From Marinobacter sediminum (GTDB lineage: Bacteria; Pseudomonadota; Gammaproteobacteria; Pseudomonadales; Oleiphilaceae), in contig NZ_JAGTWY010000001.1 in assembly GCF_023657445.1 (NCBI RefSeq), positions 3,472,001 to 3,536,000 of the forward strand: a DNA stretch of 64,000 bases, read 5' to 3'. Of this stretch, positions 25,876 through 35,742 are shown in pieces. The translations under genes and the position numbers were made by a program. Each line of letters starts with the position of its first letter. The stretch's first letter is position 1. The notes below the pieces were generated by a model. The model had not been told where the DNA came from. It saw only the letters and a list, made by a program, of their open reading frames with translations, and made no database searches.

Positions 25876-26721
25876 ATGGAACTCTTATCCACGAACGTGA
25901 GTTTCGGGGGCGAACACCGTCGTTATCGTCATCATTCGGCGACGCTGGAGTGTGACATGGAGTTCGCGGTCTACCTGCCGCCGTTGGCCGTTGGCCAGAA
26001 TTTGCAGAAGGTGCCGACGCTTTACTGGTTGTCGGGTCTTACCTGTACGGATCAAAACTTCATGCAGAAGGCTGGAGCCCATAAGCTTGCGGCCAGGCTG
26101 GGTATGGCAATAGTGTGTCCGGACACCAGCCCGCGTGGTCTTGATTTGCCGGGCGAGGATGACAGTTACGATTTTGGAACCGGGGCTGGCTTCTATGTAA
26201 ATGCCATTCAACAGCCATGGGCGCCCCACTATCGAATGTACGATTATGTGGTGAAAGAACTGCCCCAGCTGGTTGAGAGCGAACTTCCGGTGACGGACAA
26301 GCGTTCTATCAGTGGTCATTCCATGGGCGGCCACGGGGCGCTCATCTGTGCGCTAAAGAATCCCGGCCGTTATGCCTCGGTGTCTGCGTTTGCGCCGATT
26401 GCCAACCCGACGGAGTGCCCGTGGGGGCAGAAGGCTTTCAAGGGCTATCTGGGTGAAGATACCAGTGCCTGGGCAGAGTGGGATGCGACACTACTGATTC
26501 CGACAGCGCGTGAGCGACTGCCGCTGTTGGTGGATCAAGGCACAGCCGATGAGTTCCTGGACAGCCAGCTCAATCCCGACGCATTGGCGGATGCCTGTGA
26601 GAAGTTCCACCATCACATCAATCTCCGGATGCACCGCGGTTATGATCACAGTTATTTCTTTATTGCATCGTTTATCGACGACCACCTGAACCACCATGCG
26701 GAGGCGCTGGGGCTGCGGTAG
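25876..26721 (+). CDS. fghA: S-formylglutathione hydrolase
   Basis: Esterase-D-type alpha/beta hydrolase that cleaves S-formylglutathione to formate and glutathione, the last step of glutathione-dependent formaldehyde detoxification. 281 residues. The nucleophile Ser149 is in SGHSMGGHGAL, the start has the family SFGGEHRRYRHHS and LSGLTCTDQNF, and the late YDHSYFFIASFIDDH contains the catalytic His. Length is normal. The usual partner, glutathione-dependent formaldehyde dehydrogenase, is not next to it. Confidence 0.93.
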   Translation: MELLSTNVSFGGEHRRYRHHSATLECDMEFAVYLPPLAVGQNLQKVPTLYWLSGLTCTDQNFMQKAGAHKLAARLGMAIVCPDTSPRGLDLPGEDDSYDFGTGAGFYVNAIQQPWAPHYRMYDYVVKELPQLVESELPVTDKRSISGHSMGGHGALICALKNPGRYASVSAFAPIANPTECPWGQKAFKGYLGEDTSAWAEWDATLLIPTARERLPLLVDQGTADEFLDSQLNPDALADACEKFHHHINLRMHRGYDHSYFFIASFIDDHLNHHAEALGLR

Positions 26722-26736
26722 TGTGGTTGTAACCGG

Positions 26737-27861
26737 TCAGGAATGAAAACCCCAGGTCAGGCTGAAGTCCATGGCGGGCATGACTTCGGGCTCTTCGAGA
26801 GCCCGGATGTTGAACTCCAGCAGGCTGCAGTCCCGTTCGAATGTTCCGCTATAACGGTTGCCCCTTGGGCCAATTATCGCTCTCGCGAAGGGGCCGCGGG
26901 CACGAACTGGCCGGTGGGTTATCACCGCCACTTCGTTGTTGTCCAGCCGGACCAGAGTTCCTGGTGGATACTCTCCAAGTACCTGTAACAAGGCCTTGGG
27001 AATTGCGGGCCTGTACTTGCCATCTGCCAGGGTAGCGATCATCCGTCGTGCATCGGTCACATTCATGCGATTTCGATAAGCCCGTCTGGTTATCATGGCG
27101 ACATAGCGTTCCGACAGGGCCAGTATTTCTGCCTCGGGCCGGATGTCCGTGCCACTCAACCCGTCCGGATAACCGCTGCCATCCGCCTGCTCGTGATGCT
27201 GGGCAATGATCTTTAGCATCAGCTTGTTGTCAATTCCGGCGGCCCTCAGGGCCTGGATGCTCCGCTCCGGATGTTTACGAATCACGCTTCGTTGTTCCGG
27301 GCTCAGTACCTTATTCGAAGCGTTCAACTGATCTGCGATCGGGGCAAGCGCGAGATTGGCAGTCAGTGCAGCGGCGGTCAGCACGCTGATGCGTTTCTCT
27401 TCCAGACCGAACTGCCTGGCGATGAACTGGCAGAGAATTGCGTAGAACAGAATCTGTTCGTGAATGGTCGGGCCCAGGGCATAAAGATGTACCAGAGCCA
27501 GACTGGCATCCGGGGATTCGATGCAGTTTCGTTCTATCATCCGGGCGAGGCCCAGTAGCCGCTTCTGGGCAGAGGGGTCGGTACTGGTGATCGCATTCAG
27601 GGTGGCTTCGAGTTCCTGCAGCAGGTCCGGATAATCCGCAAACGGATTTCGTTCCCCGTTATCCTCGACAATTTCTTCCTGGGGTCGCTCAATCTTGCGG
27701 GGTTTGAAGCGCCCCCGTTCGAATAGTTGCTCCAGCTGTGAATTGGTCTGAATCACATAACCTTGGCGTAACAGCACGTTACCGTCGGCGTCGTAGACGT
27801 TCCATGGTAAAGGGCTGCCCAGTTCAAGGGCACCGGGTGCGATTCGAATAAGGTTACTCAA
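26737..27861 (-). CDS. HD-GYP-like protein with degenerate metal site
   Basis: 374 residues, TTG start with AGGACA upstream. N-terminal DUF3391-like segment (residues 10-50) and a C-terminal HD-GYP-like domain (about 100-290). The GYP half is good: RKHPERSIQALRAAGI then HHEQADGSGYPDGLSG and DIRPEAEILALSERYVAM. But the segment that should hold the catalytic HD and the HDIGK-like motif reads AALTANLALAPIADQLN, with neither His nor Asp. So it is probably not an active c-di-GMP phosphodiesterase, rather a c-di-GMP-binding or protein-interaction module. A C-terminal extension of 80 residues (LVRLDNNEVAVITHRPV, PilZ-like in feel) follows. Confidence 0.85.
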   Translation of the reverse strand: MSNLIRIAPGALELGSPLPWNVYDADGNVLLRQGYVIQTNSQLEQLFERGRFKPRKIERPQEEIVEDNGERNPFADYPDLLQELEATLNAITSTDPSAQKRLLGLARMIERNCIESPDASLALVHLYALGPTIHEQILFYAILCQFIARQFGLEEKRISVLTAAALTANLALAPIADQLNASNKVLSPEQRSVIRKHPERSIQALRAAGIDNKLMLKIIAQHHEQADGSGYPDGLSGTDIRPEAEILALSERYVAMITRRAYRNRMNVTDARRMIATLADGKYRPAIPKALLQVLGEYPPGTLVRLDNNEVAVITHRPVRARGPFARAIIGPRGNRYSGTFERDCSLLEFNIRALEEPEVMPAMDFSLTWGFHS

Positions 27862-28002
27862 CGTCAGATGTCCTGGTCACAGGTTTATTATGCTGCGAGT
27901 GTAACTCCGAAGCGGTGTTCACTCTATATCGGTTGGAAATCAAATGTTTGTTTTACCTGATTTGACACGATGGTCTGCAAATAAGGTCTGAAATCTGCGT
28001 GT

Positions 28003-29394
28003 TCATTGATCTGGCGCCGGCGCGTAGCGAAACAGTCGCCAGCCCAGAAGAATGCTTGCAGACGTGAGACCGCAGGTCAGCCCGACCCAAAATCCTGCTG
28101 CCCCCATGGCTGGCTTCAATGCATCGGTAAACGTCAGTACATAACCCATCGGTAGTCCCAATCCCCAGAATGAAAACAGCATGATAAACATCGGAATCCG
28201 GGTGTCTTTGTAGCCCCTCAGGGCACTGATGCAGGTGACCTGAATAACATCCGCAATCTGGAATGCCGCAGCAAACGCAAGCAGGCGCACAGTAACAGCC
28301 TGCACATCCTCCTCACTGGTATACAGGGCGGCAATCCCACCGGAAAAGCTCCACAGCAACAGGGCGAATACCAGTGCGGTCCCGGCAGCCAGGATAAGCG
28401 AACTTCGGGAAATAAGCGCCGCGGTATGCGCCGCCCCTGCGCCCATCAGAAAGCTTACCCGCAAGGTCAGGGCCATGCCGATACTCAAGGGCAGCATGAA
28501 CAGGAGCGAGACAACATTCAGGGCGATCTGGTGACCGGCGACGACAACCGGCCCGAGTGGTGCCAAAAAGAGAGCGATCACTGAAAACAGGCTGGCTTCC
28601 ACAAAAATGGTAAAACCGATTGGCACACCAATTTTCAGGATGTAGGCAAGGCCAGCAAGATCCGGTTTTGCGCGGTCGGCAAGCAGGTGGAACTTGCGGT
28701 AGACGCGGCTGCGATTGAGGTACACCAGCAGGGCAATGGCAGCAACGCCGTTGGACAGTGATGTGGCCCAGCCACAACCGACACCGCCCAGTGCAGGTAA
28801 CCCCAGTTTTCCGTAGATAAAGATGTAGTTGAGCGGCAGGTTAATCAACGTGCTCATAACGGAAAACACCATGATCACCCGGGTATGTCCCAAGCCATCG
28901 GTCAGGCCCCGCAGGGCTGTCATTAGCAACAGTGCGGGCACGCCCCAGGCAAAGGCATCCAGGTAGCCCTGGGTAATGCGTGCGGTGTTGGCCTCGAGAT
29001 TCAAAAGGGCGAGGACCGGATGAACGTGGGTGAGTAGCAGAATCATGATGACGGATCCGGCACCTGCCAGATACAGACCCTGCCAGGTGGCAGGCATGAT
29101 TTTCTCCAGGGTGCGGGCACCGTTATAACCCGAAATAATCGGTTGTAATGCCCCCAGCATGCCCATGAAAAACAGAAACAGGGGCATCCACAAGCTACTG
29201 CCAATGCCGACGGCGGCCAGGTCCTCGGCACTTGCATGGCCGGCCATCACCGTGTCAATAACACCGTTGGCCATCTGTGCTACCTGGGCAATGAGAATGG
29301 GGCCGCCCAGAATTGCGAGGGTACGCCATTCGGTCAGTGTCCGTATGACCAGTGGCTGACGTGCTTCCGGCAAGGGCTGATGGGATTCGTCCAT
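28003..29394 (-). CDS. MATE family multidrug efflux transporter
   Basis: Na+- or H+-driven efflux pump of the NorM branch, 463 residues from the ATG at 29394, twelve helices. The N-terminal helix reads LAILGGPILIAQVAQMANGVIDTVMAG, the family hallmark (PILIAQ, DTVMAG). The second half repeats it near GPVVVAGHQIALNV. The frame extends 25 codons further to an ATG at 29469, but neither start has a clear ribosome site, and the NorM-like N-terminus fits the shorter one. Monocistronic. Confidence 0.93.
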   Translation of the reverse strand: MDESHQPLPEARQPLVIRTLTEWRTLAILGGPILIAQVAQMANGVIDTVMAGHASAEDLAAVGIGSSLWMPLFLFFMGMLGALQPIISGYNGARTLEKIMPATWQGLYLAGAGSVIMILLLTHVHPVLALLNLEANTARITQGYLDAFAWGVPALLLMTALRGLTDGLGHTRVIMVFSVMSTLINLPLNYIFIYGKLGLPALGGVGCGWATSLSNGVAAIALLVYLNRSRVYRKFHLLADRAKPDLAGLAYILKIGVPIGFTIFVEASLFSVIALFLAPLGPVVVAGHQIALNVVSLLFMLPLSIGMALTLRVSFLMGAGAAHTAALISRSSLILAAGTALVFALLLWSFSGGIAALYTSEEDVQAVTVRLLAFAAAFQIADVIQVTCISALRGYKDTRIPMFIMLFSFWGLGLPMGYVLTFTDALKPAMGAAGFWVGLTCGLTSASILLGWRLFRYAPAPDQ

Positions 29395-29570
29395 AGGTGG
29401 GGGTGATCCGCGTCTGGTTGTCCTTAAATGACTGTCTTTTTGACCCTGCCAGGCAGACAGGAAACGCATGGTACCCGATTGAACGGGATCAGGGCATTGG
29501 GCTTTGTGCGCGTTTATGACGCTGCAAGTTCTGCTGAAAACCGTTAAAGTACGCGGCTTGATTCAGACAG

Positions 29571-30455
29571 ATGGCGGTCACGATGGCACTACTGGTTTTT
29601 GTTACAGTTCTCTGGGCCTTTTCCTTCAGCCTGATCGGCGAGTTTCTGGCCGGACAGGTGGACAGCGACTTCGCGGTGCTTACCCGGGTTCTTCTGGGTG
29701 CCCTGGTGTTCCTGCCGTTCACCCGTTGGCGTGGTGTGCCCTCTGGTATGAAGCTTGGAATTCTTGTCACGGGCATGTTGCAGTTCGGCATCACCTATTT
29801 GTGCCTGTACCGTTCGTTCAGTTATCTGACGGTGCCGGAAGTCCTCCTGTTTACCATCTTTACTCCGCTTTATGTCACCCTGATTGATGACGCCCTGTTC
29901 CGGCGCTTTTCTCCGGTTGCACTGGTGGCCGCTGGTATCGCCACGGTTGGCGCCGGCATTATCCGCTACGATGGCCTGAGTGAAGATTTCATTACCGGTT
30001 TCCTGTTGCTCCAGGTGGCGAACTTCACCTTTGCTGCCGGGCAGGTGGGCTATAAACACGTCATGCAACGTTATACGGTCGGGATTCCGGCATTTCGCAC
30101 CTTCGGTTACTTCTTCTTTGGCGCACTGATCATCGCTGTGCCGTCGTTCCTGATCTTCGGCAATGCTGACAGAATGCCTAGCACATCCCTGCAGTGGGGC
30201 ATTCTGACATGGCTTGGACTCGCAGCCTCCGGGCTGGGCCTGTTCCTGTGGAACCGGGGAGCCTGTCGTGTGGATGCAGGTACCCTCGCCATCATGAATA
30301 ATGCTCTGGTGCCTGCCGGTCTGCTGGTGAATCTGTTGATCTGGAACCGGGATGCGGATCTGCTGCGCCTGGTTATCGGTGGCGGCGTGATTGCCTTTTC
30401 GCTCTGGGTCAATGCCCGCTTCCATCCCCGTGCCCGCCTGGTGGGGGCTGTATAA
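29571..30455 (+). CDS. EamA/DMT family transporter
   Basis: Drug/metabolite-type exporter, 294 residues with ten expected helices in two EamA repeats (about 5-130 and 145-285). N-terminal repeat starts LLVFVTVLWAFSFSLIGEFLAGQ, second FAAGQVGYKHVMQRY; the end has the ALVPAGLLVNLLIW pattern. Substrate unknown (amino-acid or metabolite efflux in relatives). An alternative start is ATG at 29583. It precedes the chemoreceptor gene but that gene has its own promoter. Confidence 0.88.
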   Translation: MAVTMALLVFVTVLWAFSFSLIGEFLAGQVDSDFAVLTRVLLGALVFLPFTRWRGVPSGMKLGILVTGMLQFGITYLCLYRSFSYLTVPEVLLFTIFTPLYVTLIDDALFRRFSPVALVAAGIATVGAGIIRYDGLSEDFITGFLLLQVANFTFAAGQVGYKHVMQRYTVGIPAFRTFGYFFFGALIIAVPSFLIFGNADRMPSTSLQWGILTWLGLAASGLGLFLWNRGACRVDAGTLAIMNNALVPAGLLVNLLIWNRDADLLRLVIGGGVIAFSLWVNARFHPRARLVGAV

Positions 30456-30469
30456 GTAATTACATTGGC

Positions 30470-30496
30470 TAAGGTTTCGGGCTCTGCCGCCGATAC
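30470..30496 (+). promoter_or_regulatory. sigma-28 (FliA) type promoter for chemoreceptor
   Basis: TAAGGTTT (30470-30477), 11-bp spacer, GCCGATAC (30489-30496). This is one mismatch per element from the flagellar consensus TAAAGTTT-N11-GCCGATAA. It lies 109 bp before the ATG at 30606 and directly after the EamA gene. Confidence 0.75.
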
Positions 30497-30605
30497 AATT
30501 CCGAACGCAGTCTTACGTTTGACCAATGCCAAAGGTATTTGCCAAACGTTATGATTGCAGCCCGATAATTCCGTTCCCGGCCCGAACTCAAGAGCAGACA
30601 AGTCT

Positions 30606-32180
30606 ATGCGCAAAAATCTCCCGGTAACCCAGCGCGAAGTGAAAATGCGCAAGGGGGGACGGCTGATCTCCACCACCGATCCCAAGGGTGTGATTACCTA
30701 CTGTAATGACGAGTTCGTTGAGATCAGTGGTTTTGCCAGTGATGAGCTCGTGGGACAGGCGCATAACCTGATCCGCCATCCGGACATGCCCCAGGCTGTG
30801 TTCAAGGACATGTGGGATTATCTCAAGGCAGGCAAGGCCTGGATGGGCGTGGTTAAGAACCGGGCTAAAAACGGCGATTATTACTGGGTCAGCGCTTATG
30901 TGACGCCGATCCGTGAGAATGGCCAGATGGTAGGCTACGAATCGGTAAGAGTAGAGCCGACCCGGGAGCAGGTTGCCCGTGCCGAGAGGCTTTATGGCAA
31001 GATTTCGTCGGGCAGGTTATCGTCGCCACTCCGCAACCGGGCGTTGTCCATGTTTCGGTCCGGCTGGCCATTTGGGATCTCTCTGGCGTTCAGCCTGGCT
31101 GCGCTTGGGCTTGAGCAGCCGTGGCTCGCCGTAACACTGGTGGTGGTTGGTCAGCTACTTGGCTTCTCGCTGGTATTCGGTTCGATCTCCAACCGGCTGA
31201 GAAAACTGCTGGATCTCCGGCCCGATGCCTTCCGTGACCCCATTGTGGCCCGAACCTACAGCGACGAGCGTGGCCTGTTGTCACAGGTGTCCATGATGCT
31301 GATCAGCGAGGACGCCCGCGTTCGCACTGCCCTTGCCCGAATTGATGATCAGGCCGAACTTCTTTATGAACAGGCTCATGCATCCACCGGCTATATCAGT
31401 GAGGGCGCCGCCGCCATTGCCCGTCAGCGAGCGGAAACGGATCAGACGGCCTCCGCAATTACTGAAATGACCGCATCTATCCAGGAAGTGGCCGGTTCGG
31501 TGACTGGTAACGCCCGGGAAGCAGAGGAAGCCAACCGCCTGGCCGGTGTTGGCAGTGATCGCAGCGCCGAAGCCCTGGTGGCGATTGAACAACTGGTGAG
31601 TCGGGTGAATGGCATAGGCCAGACCATCAGCAAGCTGGGCGAGTCCACTAACAGCATTGGCGAGGCAGCCAGTCTGATATCAGAGATTGCTGAGCAGACC
31701 AACCTGCTGGCCCTGAATGCTGCTATCGAAGCGGCGCGGGCTGGTGAGCAGGGCCGCGGCTTCGCCGTCGTCGCCGATGAAGTTCGTTCTCTGGCGAGTC
31801 GTACCCGTGAGTCCACTGTCCGTATCCAGGATGTCATCAATGATTTCCGGGAACAGGTGGAATCGGCGGTTCAGGCCACTCGTGAGGGTGAGGCAGTGGC
31901 TGGTCAGGGTCTTGATAAGGTACGCGAAGCCGAGAATTCCCTGCGGGATATCGTGACATCCATCCAGACCATTTCTGACAGCTTTATCAACATGTCAGCG
32001 GCGTTTGAGGAACAGAGTCAGGTCTCGGAAGAGATTAATCGCCAGGTCATCAATATCGCCGAGCTGGCGGATCACACGGATGAACAGGCCAGCTCTGCGA
32101 AACACAGCAGTGACAAGCTCAGCGCCATGTCCCGTGGTCTGAAAGATCTGGTTGCGCGCTTTATCAGCAAAAACGGCTAG
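30606..32180 (+). CDS. PAS-domain methyl-accepting chemotaxis protein (Aer-like)
   Basis: Chemoreceptor signalling to CheA/CheW, 524 residues from the ATG at 30606. Cytoplasmic N-terminal PAS domain (about 15-120: [30 protein letters not shown], then [15 protein letters not shown]), two closely spaced membrane helices (about 150-195), then the MCP signalling coiled coil with the hairpin tip ([20 protein letters not shown] and [13 protein letters not shown]). The layout is that of the aerotaxis receptor Aer, whose PAS holds FAD. A C-terminal CheR pentapeptide is absent. The FliA-type promoter ties it to flagellar regulation. Upstream TTG start codons are possible but less likely. Confidence 0.93.
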   Translation: MRKNLPVTQREVKMRKGGRLISTTDPKGVITYCNDEFVEISGFASDELVGQAHNLIRHPDMPQAVFKDMWDYLKAGKAWMGVVKNRAKNGDYYWVSAYVTPIRENGQMVGYESVRVEPTREQVARAERLYGKISSGRLSSPLRNRALSMFRSGWPFGISLAFSLAALGLEQPWLAVTLVVVGQLLGFSLVFGSISNRLRKLLDLRPDAFRDPIVARTYSDERGLLSQVSMMLISEDARVRTALARIDDQAELLYEQAHASTGYISEGAAAIARQRAETDQTASAITEMTASIQEVAGSVTGNAREAEEANRLAGVGSDRSAEALVAIEQLVSRVNGIGQTISKLGESTNSIGEAASLISEIAEQTNLLALNAAIEAARAGEQGRGFAVVADEVRSLASRTRESTVRIQDVINDFREQVESAVQATREGEAVAGQGLDKVREAENSLRDIVTSIQTISDSFINMSAAFEEQSQVSEEINRQVINIAELADHTDEQASSAKHSSDKLSAMSRGLKDLVARFISKNG

Positions 32181-32196
32181 TTAGCTTTTCTTCCTG

Positions 32197-32235
32197 CGGC
32201 AACGCGTCCGGGGCTATCCGGCCATTGCGTTGCCG
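32197..32235. repeat. 9-bp-arm inverted repeat after chemoreceptor gene
   Basis: CGGCAACGC (32197-32205) and its complement (32227-32235), with an inner CCGG/CCGG stem. No T-tract, so a weak or factor-dependent terminator, or a processing hairpin in the leader of the NSS gene. Confidence 0.4.
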
Positions 32236-32347
32236 GTGCTGGCATCACATCTCCAGTGCTGGCAGAATCCCGCCCCAATTGCCGCGGCAGGCGCCCCGGC
32301 ATTTCGCTTTTTTCAATATTCCTCAGCCAAAATCACAGGACGAACAC

Positions 32348-33745
32348 ATGACTCAGTCCAACTCGGCTTCGGGTAATGGCGCGGCGGCTTCTCGTGGTCT
32401 CTGGTCTTCCCGGTTGGCATTCATCCTGGCGGCTACCGGTTCCGCTGTCGGCCTCGGCAATATCTGGAAGTTCCCCTACGTCACCGGTGAAAACGGTGGC
32501 GGCGCATTTGTTCTCGTTTATCTGTTCTGTATCGCGGTGATTGGTATTCCCATCATGATGGCGGAAGTTTTTCTCGGCCGAAATGGCCGCCATAACCCCA
32601 TCACCAGTATGCGACTGGTCGCGGAGCGCAATCTGAAATCACCGGTCTGGCGGATCTCCGCAATTGTCGGAATGATTGCGGCCTTTGTGATTCTGTCGTT
32701 CTACTCGGTGATTGGTGGCTGGGCCGCTTCCTATGTTGGTCATGCCGCCACGGGTGATTTCACCGGTGGCACCGCCGAATCCATCGGTGACCTGTTTGGC
32801 GGCTTGTTGGCCAGCCCGGTGCAGTTGCTGATCTGGCACAGCCTCTTCATGGCACTGGTAGTCATGGTGGTGTCCCGTGGCCTTAAAGGTGGTCTTGAGC
32901 GTGTGGCAACCATTCTGATGCCGGCGCTGTTCATCCTGCTGCTGGTTGCAGTGGGCTACGCCACCACGACCGGCCATTTCGGTGAAGCGGTCAGCTTCCT
33001 GTTCACGCCTGATTTCGGGGCCCTGTCTATCAACAGTGTGCTCATTGCCCTTGGCCATGCCTTTTTCACACTTAGTCTGGGTATGGCTATTATGATGGCC
33101 TATGGTTCCTATCTCGGGCGGGATGTTTCCATCGCCCGCACGGCTGTCAGCGTCGCACTCATGGATACGGTCGTTGCCCTGCTGGCGGGCCTCGCCATTT
33201 TTCCGGTGGTGTTCGCCAACGGTCTGGAGGCGGGGGCTGGTCCCGGCCTGATCTTCCAGACCCTGCCTCTGGCGTTTGGCAACATGCCTATGGGTAGTTT
33301 GTTCGGAACTCTTTTCTTCGTGCTCCTTCTTTTTGCCGCCTGGACGTCGGGCATTTCGCTGCTGGAGCCCGTGGTTGAGTGGGTAGAAGAAAAAACGGGC
33401 CTGGAGCGATCCGGCAGCGCCGTTATGGTTGGCGTGCTTTGCTGGGCGCTGGGGATTACTTCGATTCTTTCCCTGAACATCTGGTCAGACGTGACGCCGC
33501 TGGGCATGTTTGCGCGCTTCGAAGGTAAAACCATTTTCGATCTGCTGGATTACTTCACGGCCAACGTTATGTTGCCACTGTCTGGGCTTTTGACCGCCGT
33601 CTTTGTCGGCTGGTTTGTTGCGAAGGAGTCCCTGAAAACGGATCTTGCCCTGGACGGCGGGGCCTTCCAGCTCTGGTTCAATCTGATCCGCTTCGTTACA
33701 CCCATTGCGGTAAGTATTGTCTTTGTCTATAACCTGATGTCCTGA
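32348..33745 (+). CDS. sodium-dependent transporter (NSS/SNF family)
   Basis: LeuT-type Na+-coupled amino-acid or amine importer, 465 residues from the ATG at 32348 (AGGA upstream), eleven to twelve helices. TM1 carries the sodium/substrate motif ATGSAVGLGNIWKFPYV, TM6 the unwound LSLGMAIMMAYGSYL, and TM8 region LFAAWTSGISLLEP. The frame is open 41 codons further upstream but that part is not protein-like. Substrate cannot be read. A strong terminator follows. Confidence 0.93.
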   Translation: MTQSNSASGNGAAASRGLWSSRLAFILAATGSAVGLGNIWKFPYVTGENGGGAFVLVYLFCIAVIGIPIMMAEVFLGRNGRHNPITSMRLVAERNLKSPVWRISAIVGMIAAFVILSFYSVIGGWAASYVGHAATGDFTGGTAESIGDLFGGLLASPVQLLIWHSLFMALVVMVVSRGLKGGLERVATILMPALFILLLVAVGYATTTGHFGEAVSFLFTPDFGALSINSVLIALGHAFFTLSLGMAIMMAYGSYLGRDVSIARTAVSVALMDTVVALLAGLAIFPVVFANGLEAGAGPGLIFQTLPLAFGNMPMGSLFGTLFFVLLLFAAWTSGISLLEPVVEWVEEKTGLERSGSAVMVGVLCWALGITSILSLNIWSDVTPLGMFARFEGKTIFDLLDYFTANVMLPLSGLLTAVFVGWFVAKESLKTDLALDGGAFQLWFNLIRFVTPIAVSIVFVYNLMS

Positions 33746-33774
33746 TCAGGTGTCCGTAACCGGTTGAGCAAAAG

Positions 33775-33807
33775 AAAACCCGGCCTTGTGAAGGCCGGGT
33801 TTTTTTT
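33775..33807. terminator. strong bidirectional terminator
   Basis: Arms AACCCGGCCTT and complement around a GTG loop, followed by eight T on the plus strand and an A-rich run for the minus strand. Ends the NSS gene and the dctPQM operon. Confidence 0.95.
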
Positions 33808-33852
33808 ATGGCCGCACCCTGTGTGCGGCAGGTCATTGCCCGAGGGTGACGG

Positions 33853-35163
33853 TTAGAAAAAGAGATCAGGCAGCCAGGTGGCGATCTCGGGAAATACCAT
33901 GATCAGGCCAATACCGATAATCTCCACAATGACGAACGGAATAATCGATTTGTAGATGTCTTTCATGGTGATGTCTGGCGGCACAATACCTTTCAGATAG
34001 AAGAGGTTGAAGCCGAACGGCGGGGTCATGTAACCAATCTCCATATTGATCACGAACAGGATGCCGAACCAGATCGGGTCGAACCCCAGACTCTCCACGA
34101 TAGGTATGAACACTGGCAGGGTGATCAGCATGATGCCCACGGGATCCAGCACCATGGCCAGCAGGAAAACAATCACCATCATCGCAATGATGATGCCCCA
34201 CGGCCCGCCAGGGATCATGTTCATCAGGCTTTCGATAAGTTCCTGGGCGCCCATGCTTTGATAGGCAGCGCTGAAGGCGTGGGCGGCGAACAGAATCCAC
34301 ATGATCATGCCGGTGAGCTTGAAGGTCCGGATTGCCGCTTCCTTGAGGATGCTCCATTTGAACTGCCGATAGACCGCTGCGGAAATCAGGGAGCCCAGAA
34401 CACCCATGGCAGCCGCCTCTGTCGGGGTGGTGATGCCGCCGATGATCGAGCCGAGGACCATAATCACTACCCCAATGGGCAGGAGCACGGCCCTTAATGC
34501 GCGTAATTTTTCAGGCCAGGTGCCACGCTCCTCTTTTGGGAGCGCCGGAGCGAGTTCCGGTTGAAGGTGGCACCTTACCAGGATGTAGATAGCGGTGAGT
34601 ACCATCAACAGAATCCCGGGCATGATACCGGCGGCAAACATCTTGCCGACAGATACGCCGGTAATGAGGGCGTACAGGATCATCAGGATACTGGGTGGGA
34701 TCAGGATGCCCCAGCCGCCACCGGTGTTAATAACACCGAGAGCCATGCTCTTGTCGTAGCCTCTATCGAGCATTGATGGCAGGGCGATTGTGCCCATGGC
34801 GACCACGGCGGCACCACTGATGCCGACCATCGCGGCGAACACTGCACAGATGCCGAGCGTACCAAGGGCAAGTCCGCCCCGAAGGCCGCCGCACCAAAGA
34901 TGCATCATCCGGTACAAATCCCTTGCCACACCGGTTCGCTCGAGCACCATGGCCATGAAGACGAACAGTGGAATGGCTACCAGGGTAAAGCTGCCCATGG
35001 TGCCCCATATTTGCGAGGCAACCATGTAAAAGGAGTCGAATCCCCAGGTGAAATAGAGAAAAACCACGGATACGCCGCCAAGGACAAACGCCAGCGGCAG
35101 TCCCAGCATCAGGAAAAACAGCAGCGCGCCAAAGAACAGCAGGGTCAGGACTTCAATGCTCAC
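33853..35163 (-). CDS. dctM: TRAP transporter large permease
   Basis: Twelve-helix Na+-coupled membrane subunit of a tripartite ATP-independent periplasmic transporter, 436 residues. GTG start, overlapping the dctQ stop by 4 bp (GTGA). Motifs of the DctM family: LFFLMLGLPLAFVLGG near the start, VAMGTIALPSMLDRGYD, NTGGGWGILIPPSI and MTPPFGFNLFYLKGI near the end. Last gene of dctPQM. The ligand is a carboxylate; the neighbouring acyl-CoA ligase and beta-oxidation genes suggest a short or medium organic acid, which is inference. Confidence 0.94.
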   Translation of the reverse strand: MSIEVLTLLFFGALLFFLMLGLPLAFVLGGVSVVFLYFTWGFDSFYMVASQIWGTMGSFTLVAIPLFVFMAMVLERTGVARDLYRMMHLWCGGLRGGLALGTLGICAVFAAMVGISGAAVVAMGTIALPSMLDRGYDKSMALGVINTGGGWGILIPPSILMILYALITGVSVGKMFAAGIMPGILLMVLTAIYILVRCHLQPELAPALPKEERGTWPEKLRALRAVLLPIGVVIMVLGSIIGGITTPTEAAAMGVLGSLISAAVYRQFKWSILKEAAIRTFKLTGMIMWILFAAHAFSAAYQSMGAQELIESLMNMIPGGPWGIIIAMMVIVFLLAMVLDPVGIMLITLPVFIPIVESLGFDPIWFGILFVINMEIGYMTPPFGFNLFYLKGIVPPDITMKDIYKSIIPFVIVEIIGIGLIMVFPEIATWLPDLFF

Positions 35164-35705
35164 AGCTGCTCTCCTTTGGACTCGTTGTCTTCAGGGGTGT
35201 AGTAGTCGAGGTCGAAGGCGATGGCTATGTCCTCCAGCAACTTGACCAGGCCTTGCAGGACCAGCAGTCCGGTGCCCAGGGGAATGGCCAGTTTCACCGG
35301 CCAGATCGGTGGGTTCCATGCTGAGTAGGAGGTTTCCCAGCTGGATATGGATTCGCTGGCCATATCAATACCGAACCAGAGCAGAGCCAGGGTGAAAATG
35401 AAAAACACCAGTGAGGTGACGATATCCATGAAAGCGCGCTTGCGGGGCACCAGATGGGAGTGCAGAAGATCGACATTGACGTGACCCCGGTGCGCCATGA
35501 TGTAGCCACCCGACATGACGGCGTAAATCCCGAACAGCATCTGGGTGAGCTCGTTCGTCCAGACTGTCGGTGAGTTGAGCAGGTAACGGAAACCCACTTC
35601 CAGCAACAGAAACCCGAACATGGCAAAAATGAGGAGGGCTATCCAGCGCCCGACAAAATCATTGAGACGGGTAACCCCTCTCATGAATGCGGTCAGCACA
35701 CTCAT
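35160..35705 (-). CDS. dctQ: TRAP transporter small permease
   Basis: Four-helix small membrane subunit, 181 residues: helices at about 20-40, 55-75, 92-112 and 132-155. The family core is RYLLNSPTVWTNELTQMLF followed by YIMAHRGHVNVDLLHSHL. It overlaps dctM by 4 bp. It is separated from dctP by a terminator-like hairpin, so the permeases are probably made in smaller amounts than the binding protein. Confidence 0.92.
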   Translation of the reverse strand: MSVLTAFMRGVTRLNDFVGRWIALLIFAMFGFLLLEVGFRYLLNSPTVWTNELTQMLFGIYAVMSGGYIMAHRGHVNVDLLHSHLVPRKRAFMDIVTSLVFFIFTLALLWFGIDMASESISSWETSYSAWNPPIWPVKLAIPLGTGLLVLQGLVKLLEDIAIAFDLDYYTPEDNESKGEQL

Positions 35706-35742
35706 GGTATTCTCCAGGAGGACGTTGGTTTTATGCAGGGAT

